A DNA stretch of 7,483 bases from JAXGPP01 sp964436865 (GTDB taxonomy: Bacteria > Planctomycetota > Planctomycetia > Pirellulales > Thermoguttaceae). Both the position numbers and the translations under genes were made by a program. The notes under the pieces are model-generated. The model ran no database searches, was not told the origin of the DNA, and saw only the letters and a list, made by a program, of their open reading frames with translations. Below are positions 1 through 6,757 of this stretch, one piece after another. The first letter of the stretch is position 1, and each line of letters starts with the position of its first letter. The stretch is taken from the NCBI GenBank assembly GCA_964436865.1, contig CAYTFK010000334.1, forward strand, positions 1 to 7,483. The letters run 5' to 3'.

Positions 1-1
1 G

Positions 2-1879
2 CGCCTGCGACCCCTCGAATCGCATCCGCGGCGCGACGTGGCACTGGCGGCGATCGAGGCCCTGGAGCAGATCGGCGCGATGCCGGCTGTCGACGCGGCG
101 CTGGCGCGGCTCAAGTTGGGCGATGTGAGAATGGACCGGCTCGCGTCGATTGTTCGGCTCGGTGACGAGCGGGCCGTGCCGGCGCTGCTGGCTGCGCTGG
201 AAGCGGGCCATGAGGATCATGTCGTCGGAACGGTCGCGCGAGCGCTAGGCGAATTGGGGGATCGGCGGGCCGTCGAGCCACTGCTCGGTGTCATGCGTTA
301 TCGTCGCCTCGTTTCGGAGGATGTCGTCCGCGCGCTGGGGAAGCTCGGCGACCGGCGGGCCGTGGAACCGCTTCGCGCCGTGCTCCAAAGGACCGATCTG
401 CAGCCGCGACAGGTCCTGACGATCGACGCAGCTTTGCTGTGCCTTGGCGAGCCCGACCTCGCCGAGCAGTTTGTGGACGACCTGAGACGAACAACCGATT
501 ACCGTCAAACCGCGCAGATTCTCGAGGTCCTCGGGCGGAGCGGCGGGAAGGAAGCGGTCGCACTCATTGCTCCTTATCTCGACGACGCTCAACTTCATAC
601 GCCAGCGACGTCGGCGCTCGTGGATGTGGGGGCTCGCAAGGCGCTGGCCCCTTTAGTCGAACGGCTGCTCGATGCCGATTACCCTCATGCGGGCGACTTG
701 GTCAGCGTGCTGGTCAACCGGCTATCATATTCTCCGGACCGAATCGGTCGAGAGGGGGAAGAGGAGATCGCGGGACTGCTCCGCGAGATCGGCACCAGCG
801 AGAATCCCAAAGTCCGCGAGTGCCTCAACAACTATCGCGCGGCCATCGATCAAGCCGTGATCAGGCGGCGGCTCGCCGATTTCCGGCTGTACCTGGAGAA
901 CCGTCGATTCGATGCCGCACAGCAGGCTTTCCGGACCGGGCTGGAGTGGCAACTCGACGGTCTCAAGGACGATTCTCAAGGCACCATTGTCCTGGCCGAG
1001 TGGTTCGCCCAAGCATGGCGGATCATGCATGATCTCCGCGGCAGGGAACAAGCCGACGCGCTGGCTCGGGAGGCCGTTCTGGCCATCGAGAAACGAATGG
1101 GTGTCGACGAGAGCACGGATTACGCGATCGTGTTGCGCCGCCTGCGGCTCCAGTGGCAGATCGCCCGATTGCAGGCCGACCTGCCGATTGATGAGCCGGG
1201 AATCCGGGAACTCCTTGGCAGCTTCACCGAGCGGGAGACCAACCCCGCGAAGCGACTTGACACGCGGGATCTGGACACGGTCGTGGCCCTGGCTGGCCGG
1301 CTCGAGCGGAGCGGCCGGCTTGACCTCGCCGCGGAGGTCTACCGGGCGCTCGCGGCCGCGGTGGCTGCCGCCCCCGACCCTTCGCGGCAATCGCTGGCGG
1401 AGAAATGCGAAGGAGCGATCCGCCGGCTCGAACTGCCAGGCAAGCCGATCGAGGTCGAGGGGACGACGATCAGCGGCAAGACGCTGGACTGGAGCGGCTA
1501 TCGGGGAAAGGTGGTGCTGGTGGCATTCTGGGGTGTGACGAGCGAACCGGCGCGTGCGGAAGCGGCGCACGTAAGGCGGCTCTATGAACGCTACCGCAAT
1601 CAGGAATTCGAGGTCGTCGTGGTCGCGATTTCTCCCGACCGCCGGATGGTCGAGGAGTTCCTTGACGAAATGGAGATACCCTGGGCCACGCTTTACGACC
1701 AACAGGCTCAGGGATGGCACCCGCTGGCGTTGCGCTATGGCGTCATGAGCATTCCAACGGGGATCCTGGTCGATGGGCAGGGTAATGTCGTCTCGATTCG
1801 AGCCCAGGGTGACAAGTTGGAGCAGGAGTTGAAGAGCCTGCTGGGCGAAGGGCCGCCAGCCAACGCCCAGGAGAATTGA
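2..1879 (+). CDS. HEAT-repeat protein with C-terminal cysteine-less thioredoxin-like domain (5' partial)
   Basis: The reading frame is open to the left window edge, so the N-terminus is missing; the GTG at 38 lies inside a HEAT helix and is unlikely to be the start. Residues are numbered from that GTG. About residues 1-230 are PBS-lyase-type HEAT repeats, with LGDERAVPALLAAL, LGDRRAVEPLLGV and LGDRRAVEPLRAV spaced about 30 residues apart. About 240-465 are helical and TPR-like, without a family I recognise. About 468-605 form a TlpA/AhpC-TSA thioredoxin fold: GYRGKVVLVAFWG, then SIPTGILVDGQGN with the cis-proline at 573. The position where TlpA proteins carry WCGPC reads TSEPA (501-505), so both redox cysteines are absent. 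The domain is therefore probably a binding or structural module rather than a disulfide oxidoreductase. Family knowledge suggests an exported protein, but any signal peptide lies outside the window. It ends 134 nt before the next gene, on the same strand, with a remnant of its own tail in between. Confidence 0.88.
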   Translation, partial: RLRPLESHPRRDVALAAIEALEQIGAMPAVDAALARLKLGDVRMDRLASIVRLGDERAVPALLAALEAGHEDHVVGTVARALGELGDRRAVEPLLGVMRYRRLVSEDVVRALGKLGDRRAVEPLRAVLQRTDLQPRQVLTIDAALLCLGEPDLAEQFVDDLRRTTDYRQTAQILEVLGRSGGKEAVALIAPYLDDAQLHTPATSALVDVGARKALAPLVERLLDADYPHAGDLVSVLVNRLSYSPDRIGREGEEEIAGLLREIGTSENPKVRECLNNYRAAIDQAVIRRRLADFRLYLENRRFDAAQQAFRTGLEWQLDGLKDDSQGTIVLAEWFAQAWRIMHDLRGREQADALAREAVLAIEKRMGVDESTDYAIVLRRLRLQWQIARLQADLPIDEPGIRELLGSFTERETNPAKRLDTRDLDTVVALAGRLERSGRLDLAAEVYRALAAAVAAAPDPSRQSLAEKCEGAIRRLELPGKPIEVEGTTISGKTLDWSGYRGKVVLVAFWGVTSEPARAEAAHVRRLYERYRNQEFEVVVVAISPDRRMVEEFLDEMEIPWATLYDQQAQGWHPLALRYGVMSIPTGILVDGQGNVVSIRAQGDKLEQELKSLLGEGPPANAQEN

Positions 1880-1902
1880 ACGTTCGCCCTAAGGCGGCAG
1901 GA

Positions 1903-2010
1903 CACGAGCAAGGCAATGTTGTGTCGGTTCGCGCTCAGGACGACGAACTGGAGCGGCAGTTGGTACGACTACTTGGCCCGGCGGAAACCAGCAATCGAGC
2001 GGAGGAATGA
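1903..2010 (+). pseudogene. Remnant of a duplicated thioredoxin-domain C-terminus
   Basis: In frame 1 (the preceding gene uses frame 2) this stretch reads HEQGNVVSVRAQDDELERQL, then VRLLG, ten more residues and TGA. The preceding protein ends QGNVVSIRAQGDKLEQEL, then KSLLG, ten more residues and its stop. The two align without gaps over 33 codons (18 identical residues) with stop codons at exactly the same distance, an offset of 131 nt. Many nucleotide differences are silent, such as CAG/CAA, GGT/GGC, GTC/GTT, GTC/GTG, CGA/CGC and GCC/GCT. That pattern suggests the copy was once translated under selection. No ATG opens this frame: an in-frame stop lies at 1810-1812 and only a weak TTG at 1876 is available. 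I read it as the leftover 3' end of a deleted tandem paralogue; a local duplication of the tail alone is the alternative. Confidence 0.72.
2001..2006 (+). promoter_or_regulatory. Shine-Dalgarno of the secreted helical/beta-sandwich gene
   Basis: GGAGGA lies 7 nt before the ATG at 2014. It sits within the last codons of the duplicated-tail remnant, whose TGA (2008-2010) is 3 nt before the ATG. The site supports the 2014 start and may explain why this end of the remnant has been kept. Confidence 0.7.
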
Positions 2011-2013
2011 TCG

Positions 2014-3150
2014 ATGCGGATCGGGAGTATGGGAATCGCGGGCGTCCTATGCGGCTTGCTGGCGTGGTCCGCCGGCACGGTCGGCTGGGGCGCGGAGCCG
2101 GAGTTGGACAAGCTGCTTGCCGATCTGAGGGCGGTCGGTCCGGACGCGGCGGGTCATGAACAGGCCGCCGCGGCTTGGCAGCGTCTGGCAGAGACGGATG
2201 TGAGCCAGCTCACGTCGATTCTTGCCGGCATGGATGGGGCGAGTCCGCTGGCCGTCAATTGGATTGCACTGGCAGCGCAGACGGTGGCCGAGCGGAGCTC
2301 GCCGCCGGCCGCCGATCTGGAGCGATTCGTGCTCGATCGCAGCCACTCTCCGCGGGGCCGCCGGCTGGCATACGAACTGCTGCTCCGAGTGGATCCGAGC
2401 GCCGAAGACCGCCTTGTGCCGCTGATGCTCGACGACCCGGCTCGTGAGCTCCGCCGCGACGCCGTCGAGCGGGTCATCGCTGAGGCGAGTCGTGCGGCTG
2501 AGAAGGGAGACAAGCAAGCCGCGGTGGCGAATTACCAGCGTGCGCTGCGGACGGCATGGGATCTGGACCAGGCGAGTCTCGTGTTCGACCGCCTTCGCGA
2601 GCTTGGCCAGCAGGCCGATCTCGCCCGGCAGCTCGGCTTCATCACCCGCTGGAAGCTCATCGGGCCGTTCGACAACACCGGGCTCAAGGGGTTTGGCACC
2701 GCTTATCCTCCCGAGAGCCGTATCGAGGTGAATGCGACTTATGCGGGCAAATTGGGAGAGGTTCGCTGGGCGGAATTTACCAGCGAGGATCGCTTCGGCC
2801 GCATTGATTTCTTCAAGCCCTTCGGCAATCAGCGCGAGGTGGTCGGATATGCCGCAACTGAGTTCGTCGCAGATGAGGCTCAGGAGGCTGAACTTCGCAT
2901 GAGTTCGGCCAATGCCAACAAGTTGTGGCTGAACTGGCAGTTGGTGCACGAATACCCGACATACCATCGCGGGACAGACTTCGATCAGTTCATTGATCGC
3001 GTGACGCTGAAAGCGGGGCGCAACGTCATCCTGGTCAAGGTGTGCCAGAACGAGCAGACGCAAGATTGGGCGCAGCGGTGGGATTTCCAGTTGCGGGTCT
3101 GCGATCTCAACGGCGCGGCGTTGCATTCTACCGACGACCGAAAGGAGTGA
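2014..3150 (+). CDS. Secreted helical-repeat / beta-sandwich protein of unknown function
   Basis: A 378-aa protein with a signal peptide: MRIG, a hydrophobic stretch over about residues 7-20, and a likely cleavage after GWGA (about residue 27). Residues about 28-205 are alpha-helical and HEAT/TPR-like, for example LVPLMLDDPARELRRDAVERV (136-156) and a TPR-like helix pair around 162-182. A WKLIGPFDN motif (213-221) opens a beta-rich C-terminal half. The segment NKLWLNWQLVHEYPTYHRG, followed by VTLKAGRNVILVKVCQN (302-346), resembles PA14/carbohydrate-binding-type beta-sandwiches found in planctomycete exported proteins; that assignment is from memory of the pattern. No catalytic motif is visible. 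The start is fixed by GGAGGA 7 nt upstream. The next gene starts 4 nt after the stop, so the two are almost certainly cotranscribed. It probably binds a ligand or partner outside the cytoplasm, but its role is unknown. Confidence 0.88.
   Translation: MRIGSMGIAGVLCGLLAWSAGTVGWGAEPELDKLLADLRAVGPDAAGHEQAAAAWQRLAETDVSQLTSILAGMDGASPLAVNWIALAAQTVAERSSPPAADLERFVLDRSHSPRGRRLAYELLLRVDPSAEDRLVPLMLDDPARELRRDAVERVIAEASRAAEKGDKQAAVANYQRALRTAWDLDQASLVFDRLRELGQQADLARQLGFITRWKLIGPFDNTGLKGFGTAYPPESRIEVNATYAGKLGEVRWAEFTSEDRFGRIDFFKPFGNQREVVGYAATEFVADEAQEAELRMSSANANKLWLNWQLVHEYPTYHRGTDFDQFIDRVTLKAGRNVILVKVCQNEQTQDWAQRWDFQLRVCDLNGAALHSTDDRKE
3142..3147 (+). promoter_or_regulatory. Shine-Dalgarno of the PQQ-propeller gene
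   Basis: AAGGAG immediately precedes the TGA of the upstream gene and lies 7 nt before the ATG at 3155. Because the site is inside the upstream coding region, translational coupling of the two genes is plausible. No other ATG or GTG in the propeller frame lies just upstream, which supports this start. Confidence 0.75.
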
Positions 3151-3154
3151 CGCC

Positions 3155-4342
3155 ATGTTGACCTGGATACTTCTGGTCGCAGCAGGTTTGGGAGCCGACT
3201 GGCCCCAGTTTCGCGGTCCCGAAGCGCGGGGCGCGTCGGCAGAGACCGGACTGCCGTTGACTATTTCGGAAGCGGAAAACGTGGCCTGGAAGGCCGCGTT
3301 GCCGGGACCGGGGCCCGCCAGCCCAATCGTCGTCGATGGCCTGGTGATGGTGACCGCCGCCAACGGGCCGCGGCAGGAGCGGCTCCACGTGCTGGCATTC
3401 GATGCAGCGACCGGCCGTGCCCGTTGGCAGCGGACGATTTGGGCCACGGGACCGACAGTGTGCGCATCGTTCGGCGGTGTGGCCGCTTCGACTCCAGCCA
3501 GCGACGGACGCCGAGTGTATGCGCTTTTCTCGTCGAACGACTTGTTATGCTTCGACCTCGACGGGAACCTGAAATGGCTGCGAGGATTGTCGCTCGAAAG
3601 CCCCATGACCCGGAACGATGTGGGCATGGCCTCGTCTCCGCTCGTGGCAGACGATACGGTGGTCGTTCAACTCGCCAGCCCCGGTGAATCGTTCGCTGCG
3701 GGGCTCGACGCCCAGACGGGCCGCACCCGGTGGAAGCGGCCCTTGGAGAACGACGCCTGCTGGACCACTCCGGTCCTTTGGAAAGGACGTCAAGGGGAAG
3801 ATGACGCAGTTGTATTGCAGACCGAGTCAGGACTGGCGGGTCTTGAACCTGCGACGGGTAAGGAGCTGTGGACCCATGCGGCGCCTTGTTCGACGATTTC
3901 GTCGGCAACTCCGGCGGGCGACTGGCTCTTCGTTCCCGCCGAAGGGCTGACTGCGCTCAAGCGCGCCGCCGAAGGTGCGGGCCTGGAACCGATCTGGAAG
4001 GAGTCGCGATTGCGGCTGGAAAACGTCTCGCCGGTCGTCGAGGGGGGCCGCGTGTATGTCATCAAGTCGCCGGGGATTCTCGTGGCGGGCGACACGGCCA
4101 CCGGGCAGGTTCTCTGGCAACTCCGGCTTAAAGGGCCGATTTGGGCGACGCCCGCGGTGGCTGACGGGCACCTGTACACAATCAGCCATGCGGGCCTGGT
4201 ACAGGTCGTGCGGCTTGGGGCCGAGCGCGGCGAAGTGGTTGCCTCGGCCCAGATCGACGGCGACGCGCTTGCCTCGCCCGCGATCGCCGATGGGGCCATC
4301 TACTTCCGCACGCGGACAAGCCTCTGGAAGATCGCGAAGTAG
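3155..4342 (+). CDS. Exported PQQ-like beta-propeller repeat protein
   Basis: A 395-aa protein with a very short hydrophobic N-terminus (MLTWILLVAAGLGA) followed by DWPQFRGP, the signature I associate with planctomycete PQQ-propeller proteins. Repeated blade motifs of the form (A/G)xDxxTGxxxWx occur at AFDAATGRARWQ (81-92), GLDAQTGRTRWK (183-194), GLEPATGKELWT (229-240) and AGDTATGQVLWQ (311-322). A degenerate one is CFDLDGNLKW (132-141). Strand motifs such as SPIVVDGLVMVTA, SPLVADDTVVV, SPVVEGGRVYVI, ATPAVADGHLYTI and SPAIADGAIYF mark successive blades. The fold is shared by quinoprotein dehydrogenases and BamB-like scaffolds. I see no dehydrogenase domain architecture, and the length fits a stand-alone propeller, so a scaffold or binding role is more likely than an enzyme. 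The signal peptide is odd in having no Lys or Arg in its n-region. It is the last gene of the + strand unit and converges on the recombinase gene, whose stop is 78 nt away. Confidence 0.92.
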   Translation: MLTWILLVAAGLGADWPQFRGPEARGASAETGLPLTISEAENVAWKAALPGPGPASPIVVDGLVMVTAANGPRQERLHVLAFDAATGRARWQRTIWATGPTVCASFGGVAASTPASDGRRVYALFSSNDLLCFDLDGNLKWLRGLSLESPMTRNDVGMASSPLVADDTVVVQLASPGESFAAGLDAQTGRTRWKRPLENDACWTTPVLWKGRQGEDDAVVLQTESGLAGLEPATGKELWTHAAPCSTISSATPAGDWLFVPAEGLTALKRAAEGAGLEPIWKESRLRLENVSPVVEGGRVYVIKSPGILVAGDTATGQVLWQLRLKGPIWATPAVADGHLYTISHAGLVQVVRLGAERGEVVASAQIDGDALASPAIADGAIYFRTRTSLWKIAK

Positions 4343-4420
4343 GCCGGATGAGATTGCTGGCGGCTCAGCGGCGTGGACTCCTGTTGCGCACAAGCGTAGC
4401 GTGGTATGAGGAGCGGCGGC

Positions 4421-5329
4421 CTACTGGGCCTTGGCACGGGGGTGGGCGCGTTCGTAGGCTTCCCGCAGGCCGGCGGTGCTGACGTGGGTGTAGATCTGCG
4501 TGGTCACGAGGCTCTTGTGGCCCAGCAGTTCCTGCACGCTGCGAATGTCGGCGCCGCGGTCCAACAGATGCGTGGCGAAACTGTGCCGCAGCGTGTGCGG
4601 CGTGGTACGGGTGTCCAGCGAGCTCTCGCGGAGGTACTTCTCCAACATTCGGCCCACGCTCCGGGTAGTCAGCCGGCGGCCGAACTTGTTGGTGAAGACC
4701 GGAGCCGCTGCCCCCGACTTCTCCTTGGGATGCAACTGGCGGACGGCCAGCCAGCGGTTGAGCGCGCGGATGGCGTAGGAGCCGATCGGCGAAAGCCGCT
4801 CGCGGCGTCCTTTGCCGCGGATGCGGAGCACTTCGGCGGCGAAGTCGAGATCGGCGTCGTTGAGCCCGACGACCTCGCTGACGCGCAGTCCGGCCGAGTA
4901 CATCGTTTCCAGGATCGCCCGATCGCGAAGCCCCATCGGAGTATCCATCGGCGGCGCGCGGAGCAGGCGGCCGATATCCTCGGTGGAGAGGAAGTGGGGC
5001 AGCGATCGGGCCTTGCGCGGGTTGCGAAGCGCTTTGGCCGGGTTGGCCTTCGTCCAGCCCTCGCGCTGGCCGAAGCGGAAGAAGCTGCGCATCGAGGCAA
5101 GCCGCCGGGCGATGGTCGTCTGGGCGTAGCCCGCCTCGTGGAGCGCCGCAACGTAGCCGCGGAGCTCCAGCACGACGATTCCTTCCGGCTTGGGGCACAG
5201 GCCCTCATGGGCTTCGGTGAGGTAGTCGGCCAGCGCCGTCAGGTCCTCACGATAGCTCTTGACGGTCAAGTCGGAAGCATTCCGCTCGACGCGGAGGTAC
5301 TGCAGGAAACGCTCGATCGCGGTTCGCAT
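4421..5329 (-). CDS. xerC: Tyrosine recombinase of the XerC/XerD type
   Basis: A 302-aa protein, the usual length for Xer recombinases, which resolve chromosome dimers at dif by strand exchange in the cytoplasm. The N-terminal SAM-like core-binding domain spans about residues 1-90 (FLQYLRVERNASDLTVKSY, then TIARRLASMRSFFRF). The catalytic domain spans about 110-298. All catalytic residues are present: R149 (YSAGLRVSEVVGL), K173 (RIRGKGRRERLSP), H245 and R248 (PHTLRHSFATHLL), H271 (LLGHKSL) and nucleophile Y280 (TTQIYTHV). The C-terminus YERAHPRAKAQ looks more like XerC (YDxAHPRAK) than XerD, but telling the two apart from one sequence is uncertain. The ATG at 5329 follows an 81-aa gene by 23 nt on the same strand, so the two probably form an operon. 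There is no nearby integrase-type cargo, att repeat or tRNA, which favours a housekeeping Xer over a mobile-element integrase. Confidence 0.92.
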   Translation of the reverse strand: MRTAIERFLQYLRVERNASDLTVKSYREDLTALADYLTEAHEGLCPKPEGIVVLELRGYVAALHEAGYAQTTIARRLASMRSFFRFGQREGWTKANPAKALRNPRKARSLPHFLSTEDIGRLLRAPPMDTPMGLRDRAILETMYSAGLRVSEVVGLNDADLDFAAEVLRIRGKGRRERLSPIGSYAIRALNRWLAVRQLHPKEKSGAAAPVFTNKFGRRLTTRSVGRMLEKYLRESSLDTRTTPHTLRHSFATHLLDRGADIRSVQELLGHKSLVTTQIYTHVSTAGLREAYERAHPRAKAQ

Positions 5330-5352
5330 GCGTCGCGCGTCCGGCCCTCCGT

Positions 5353-5598
5353 CTACAGCACTTCTTCCTGGTCCGTTCCCGCGGGGAGGCGGAAGCGGTG
5401 GGTGAGTGTGTGCCGCTGGCTCTCCTGACGAATCTTCTGGCTCAACACGGCCGCATCGTACCAGGTGAAGCTCAAGTCCGGATTTGAAGCGTATCGGCCC
5501 AGAACACGCAGCGCCTCCGCCCGGCTGGCGTCGTCGTACAGGAAGACGTAGCGCTCCTGCCCTTTGACCAAGGCCAACACGTTGATCTCTTGCGTCAT
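5353..5598 (-). CDS. Small conserved-looking hypothetical protein (81 aa) upstream of the recombinase
   Basis: I do not recognise a named family. The 81-aa product starts MTQEINVLALVKGQERYVFL, continues with a Y-D-D and RAEALRVLGRYASNPDLSF segment, then TWYDAAVLSQKIRQESQRH, and ends in an acidic, less ordered tail (GTDQEEVL). The pattern suggests a compact soluble alpha/beta protein with no signal peptide, membrane segment or metal-binding cysteines. The frame could be extended upstream to an ATG at 5742. The ATG at 5598 is preferred because AGGAG lies about 9 nt before it and the 48 extra residues look like translated intergenic sequence. The gene is 23 nt upstream of the recombinase on the same strand, so they are likely cotranscribed. 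I think similar small proteins occur next to xer genes in other planctomycetes, but that is recollection and not shown here. Confidence 0.8.
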   Translation of the reverse strand: MTQEINVLALVKGQERYVFLYDDASRAEALRVLGRYASNPDLSFTWYDAAVLSQKIRQESQRHTLTHRFRLPAGTDQEEVL

Positions 5599-5809
5599 GT
5601 CCGGTACACTCCTGATCCGAAACGGTGCCGGGCAGCTATTGGTTCGGTGTTGATTACGGAGCTTCGGGGCGTTCTCGGCCGGGATACCGGGCTGGCGACA
5701 ACACTCCCTTGTTCTCCAATCCGCCTGAGACCAATCGGCCATGTATGGGGGGGCCGGCGACGGGGCAAACTCGGCAACAGTGGTGGTTCGTGGAAGCTGC
5801 GTACGTGTG
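5599..5809. other. Intergenic region (211 nt) between the small gene and the lipoprotein gene
   Basis: It lies downstream of the lipoprotein stop and upstream of the 81-aa gene on the - strand. AGGAG (complement of 5609-5613) serves the 81-aa gene. I see no strong hairpin followed by a T-run, no tRNA, and no convincing ORF. The spacing suggests the small gene and recombinase have their own promoter here, but I cannot point to convincing -35/-10 boxes. Confidence 0.5.
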
Positions 5810-6757
5810 TTATCGGTTTCTCGGCCAGTCCCAGACCACTCGTGTTTCCATCACCCCGCCGCGCAAGCTCAACATTTCCAGGATGTGCGTGTAACAGCAG
5901 AAACGAATGAAATCATCGCTTCGCTGCAAGTAGCTTTGCCAACCGCCAAACCGGGCGTCCTCGCGAAAAACGTAATAATCCGACAGTGCCCGCGCGAAGT
6001 CAGGGTCGTGTCCGTTATAAGCGCGCGTGTGCCGCATAATCGGCTCGACGGTCGGCACTCCGGCCGGCGTTGCAGCTATCACTCCTCCATCTTCGACGAC
6101 CGCACCAGGGCTCGCGCCGGGCGCGGCCGGCTCGCACAGCGGCGCGGCGGCCAGCGCCGAATCTGCCGCTGCGCCGGCAGCCGGTTCAACGGCCGAAGCG
6201 GCCATCACGGGCACTCCGCCGGGTGTTGATCTGGCATACAATTGCCGCCCCTGGGCAAACCGCGATTCGAAGATCAACGGGTGGGGCATGAATTTCTCTT
6301 GGGCCGTGCCCAGCGGCAGACCGTAGCCCGGCAGAATCGGCTGGAAGTTCGGATTGGCGGCGTACCATTCGACCTGCATCGCGCACCGCGGTGGGTAGTA
6401 CGGCGAGAAGTCGGTCACCGCTCCGATCACGACGGCGTCGGCGCCGAGCGCCTGGGCCAGTCGCTGGGCTTCCTCCGGGCTGTTGAGCGTGAGCTGGCGG
6501 GCCTGCATGGTCTGTTCGACAACGCCGACGGGAATGACTTCGTAACCCGGAATGAGTTGCAGTTCGTTGAAGTAACCGAGCGCGAATTGGCGACCGTCGA
6601 TCGTCGGTTCGGCGGTGAGGTTGAAGAATGGTGCGACCGCGACCTTGGTAACCTGCGGGAAGGGGTTGTGCAGCAAGGGTTCCTCGACCAGCCGCGGCAT
6701 GTGCGAACAGCCGCAGGCGAAGATTCCTGCTACGATGATGGCCCACCGCCCTATCAT
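5810..6757 (-). CDS. Lipoprotein with CsgG/LpoB-like N-terminal domain
   Basis: A 315-aa protein starting MIGRWAIIVAGIFACGCSHM, a lipoprotein-type signal peptide with a candidate lipidated cysteine at 15 (IFAC) or 17 (ACGC). The ATG at 6757 is chosen because it directly precedes the signal sequence; an upstream ATG at 7060 would bury it and overlap ispG. Residues about 35-125 (TKVAVAPFFNLTAEPTIDG, an EVIPVGVVEQTM segment, then EEAQRLAQALGADAVVIGAV) match the fold pattern of CsgG, LpoB and GNA1162-like envelope lipoproteins: a 'VAVAPFxN' strand and an 'A..LGADAVVIG' helix-strand. About 184-236 is a low-complexity Ala/Pro/Gly linker. The C-terminal part (about 243-300) has DFARALSDYYVFREDARFGG and a Cys-Cys pair at 287-288, with no family I recognise. 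The product is probably membrane-anchored and facing the periplasm. Its function is unknown; envelope assembly or export is a guess from the fold. Confidence 0.85.
   Translation of the reverse strand: MIGRWAIIVAGIFACGCSHMPRLVEEPLLHNPFPQVTKVAVAPFFNLTAEPTIDGRQFALGYFNELQLIPGYEVIPVGVVEQTMQARQLTLNSPEEAQRLAQALGADAVVIGAVTDFSPYYPPRCAMQVEWYAANPNFQPILPGYGLPLGTAQEKFMPHPLIFESRFAQGRQLYARSTPGGVPVMAASAVEPAAGAAADSALAAAPLCEPAAPGASPGAVVEDGGVIAATPAGVPTVEPIMRHTRAYNGHDPDFARALSDYYVFREDARFGGWQSYLQRSDDFIRFCCYTHILEMLSLRGGVMETRVVWDWPRNR

Noticed and set aside
725..1720. 331-codon open frame on the - strand
   Set aside because: It is antisense to the HEAT/thioredoxin gene and has no family-like sequence; a high-GC shadow.
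1916..2128. 70-codon + strand frame starting in the remnant
   Set aside because: It is in the wrong frame for the remnant homology and overlaps the start of the signal-peptide gene; no supporting pattern.
2047..3627. 526-codon open frame on the - strand
   Set aside because: It is antisense to the secreted protein and propeller genes, which have recognisable motifs, signal peptides and ribosome sites. Its own translation is low-complexity and Arg/Pro/Ala-rich, as expected for a high-GC shadow frame.
4343..4420. Possible bidirectional terminator between the convergent propeller and recombinase genes
   Set aside because: Only short, imperfect complementary stretches were found and there is no T-run on either strand.
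4421..5329. Recombinase as an integrase of a mobile element
   Set aside because: No att-like repeats, tRNA, excisionase or cargo genes are visible. Length and motifs fit a housekeeping Xer protein.
4406..5428. 340-codon open frame on the + strand
   Set aside because: It lies opposite the recombinase, which has every catalytic residue. The + frame shows no domain pattern.
5599..5742. 48-residue N-terminal extension of the 81-aa protein
   Set aside because: The internal ATG at 5598 has a good ribosome site, and the extension looks like translated intergenic DNA.
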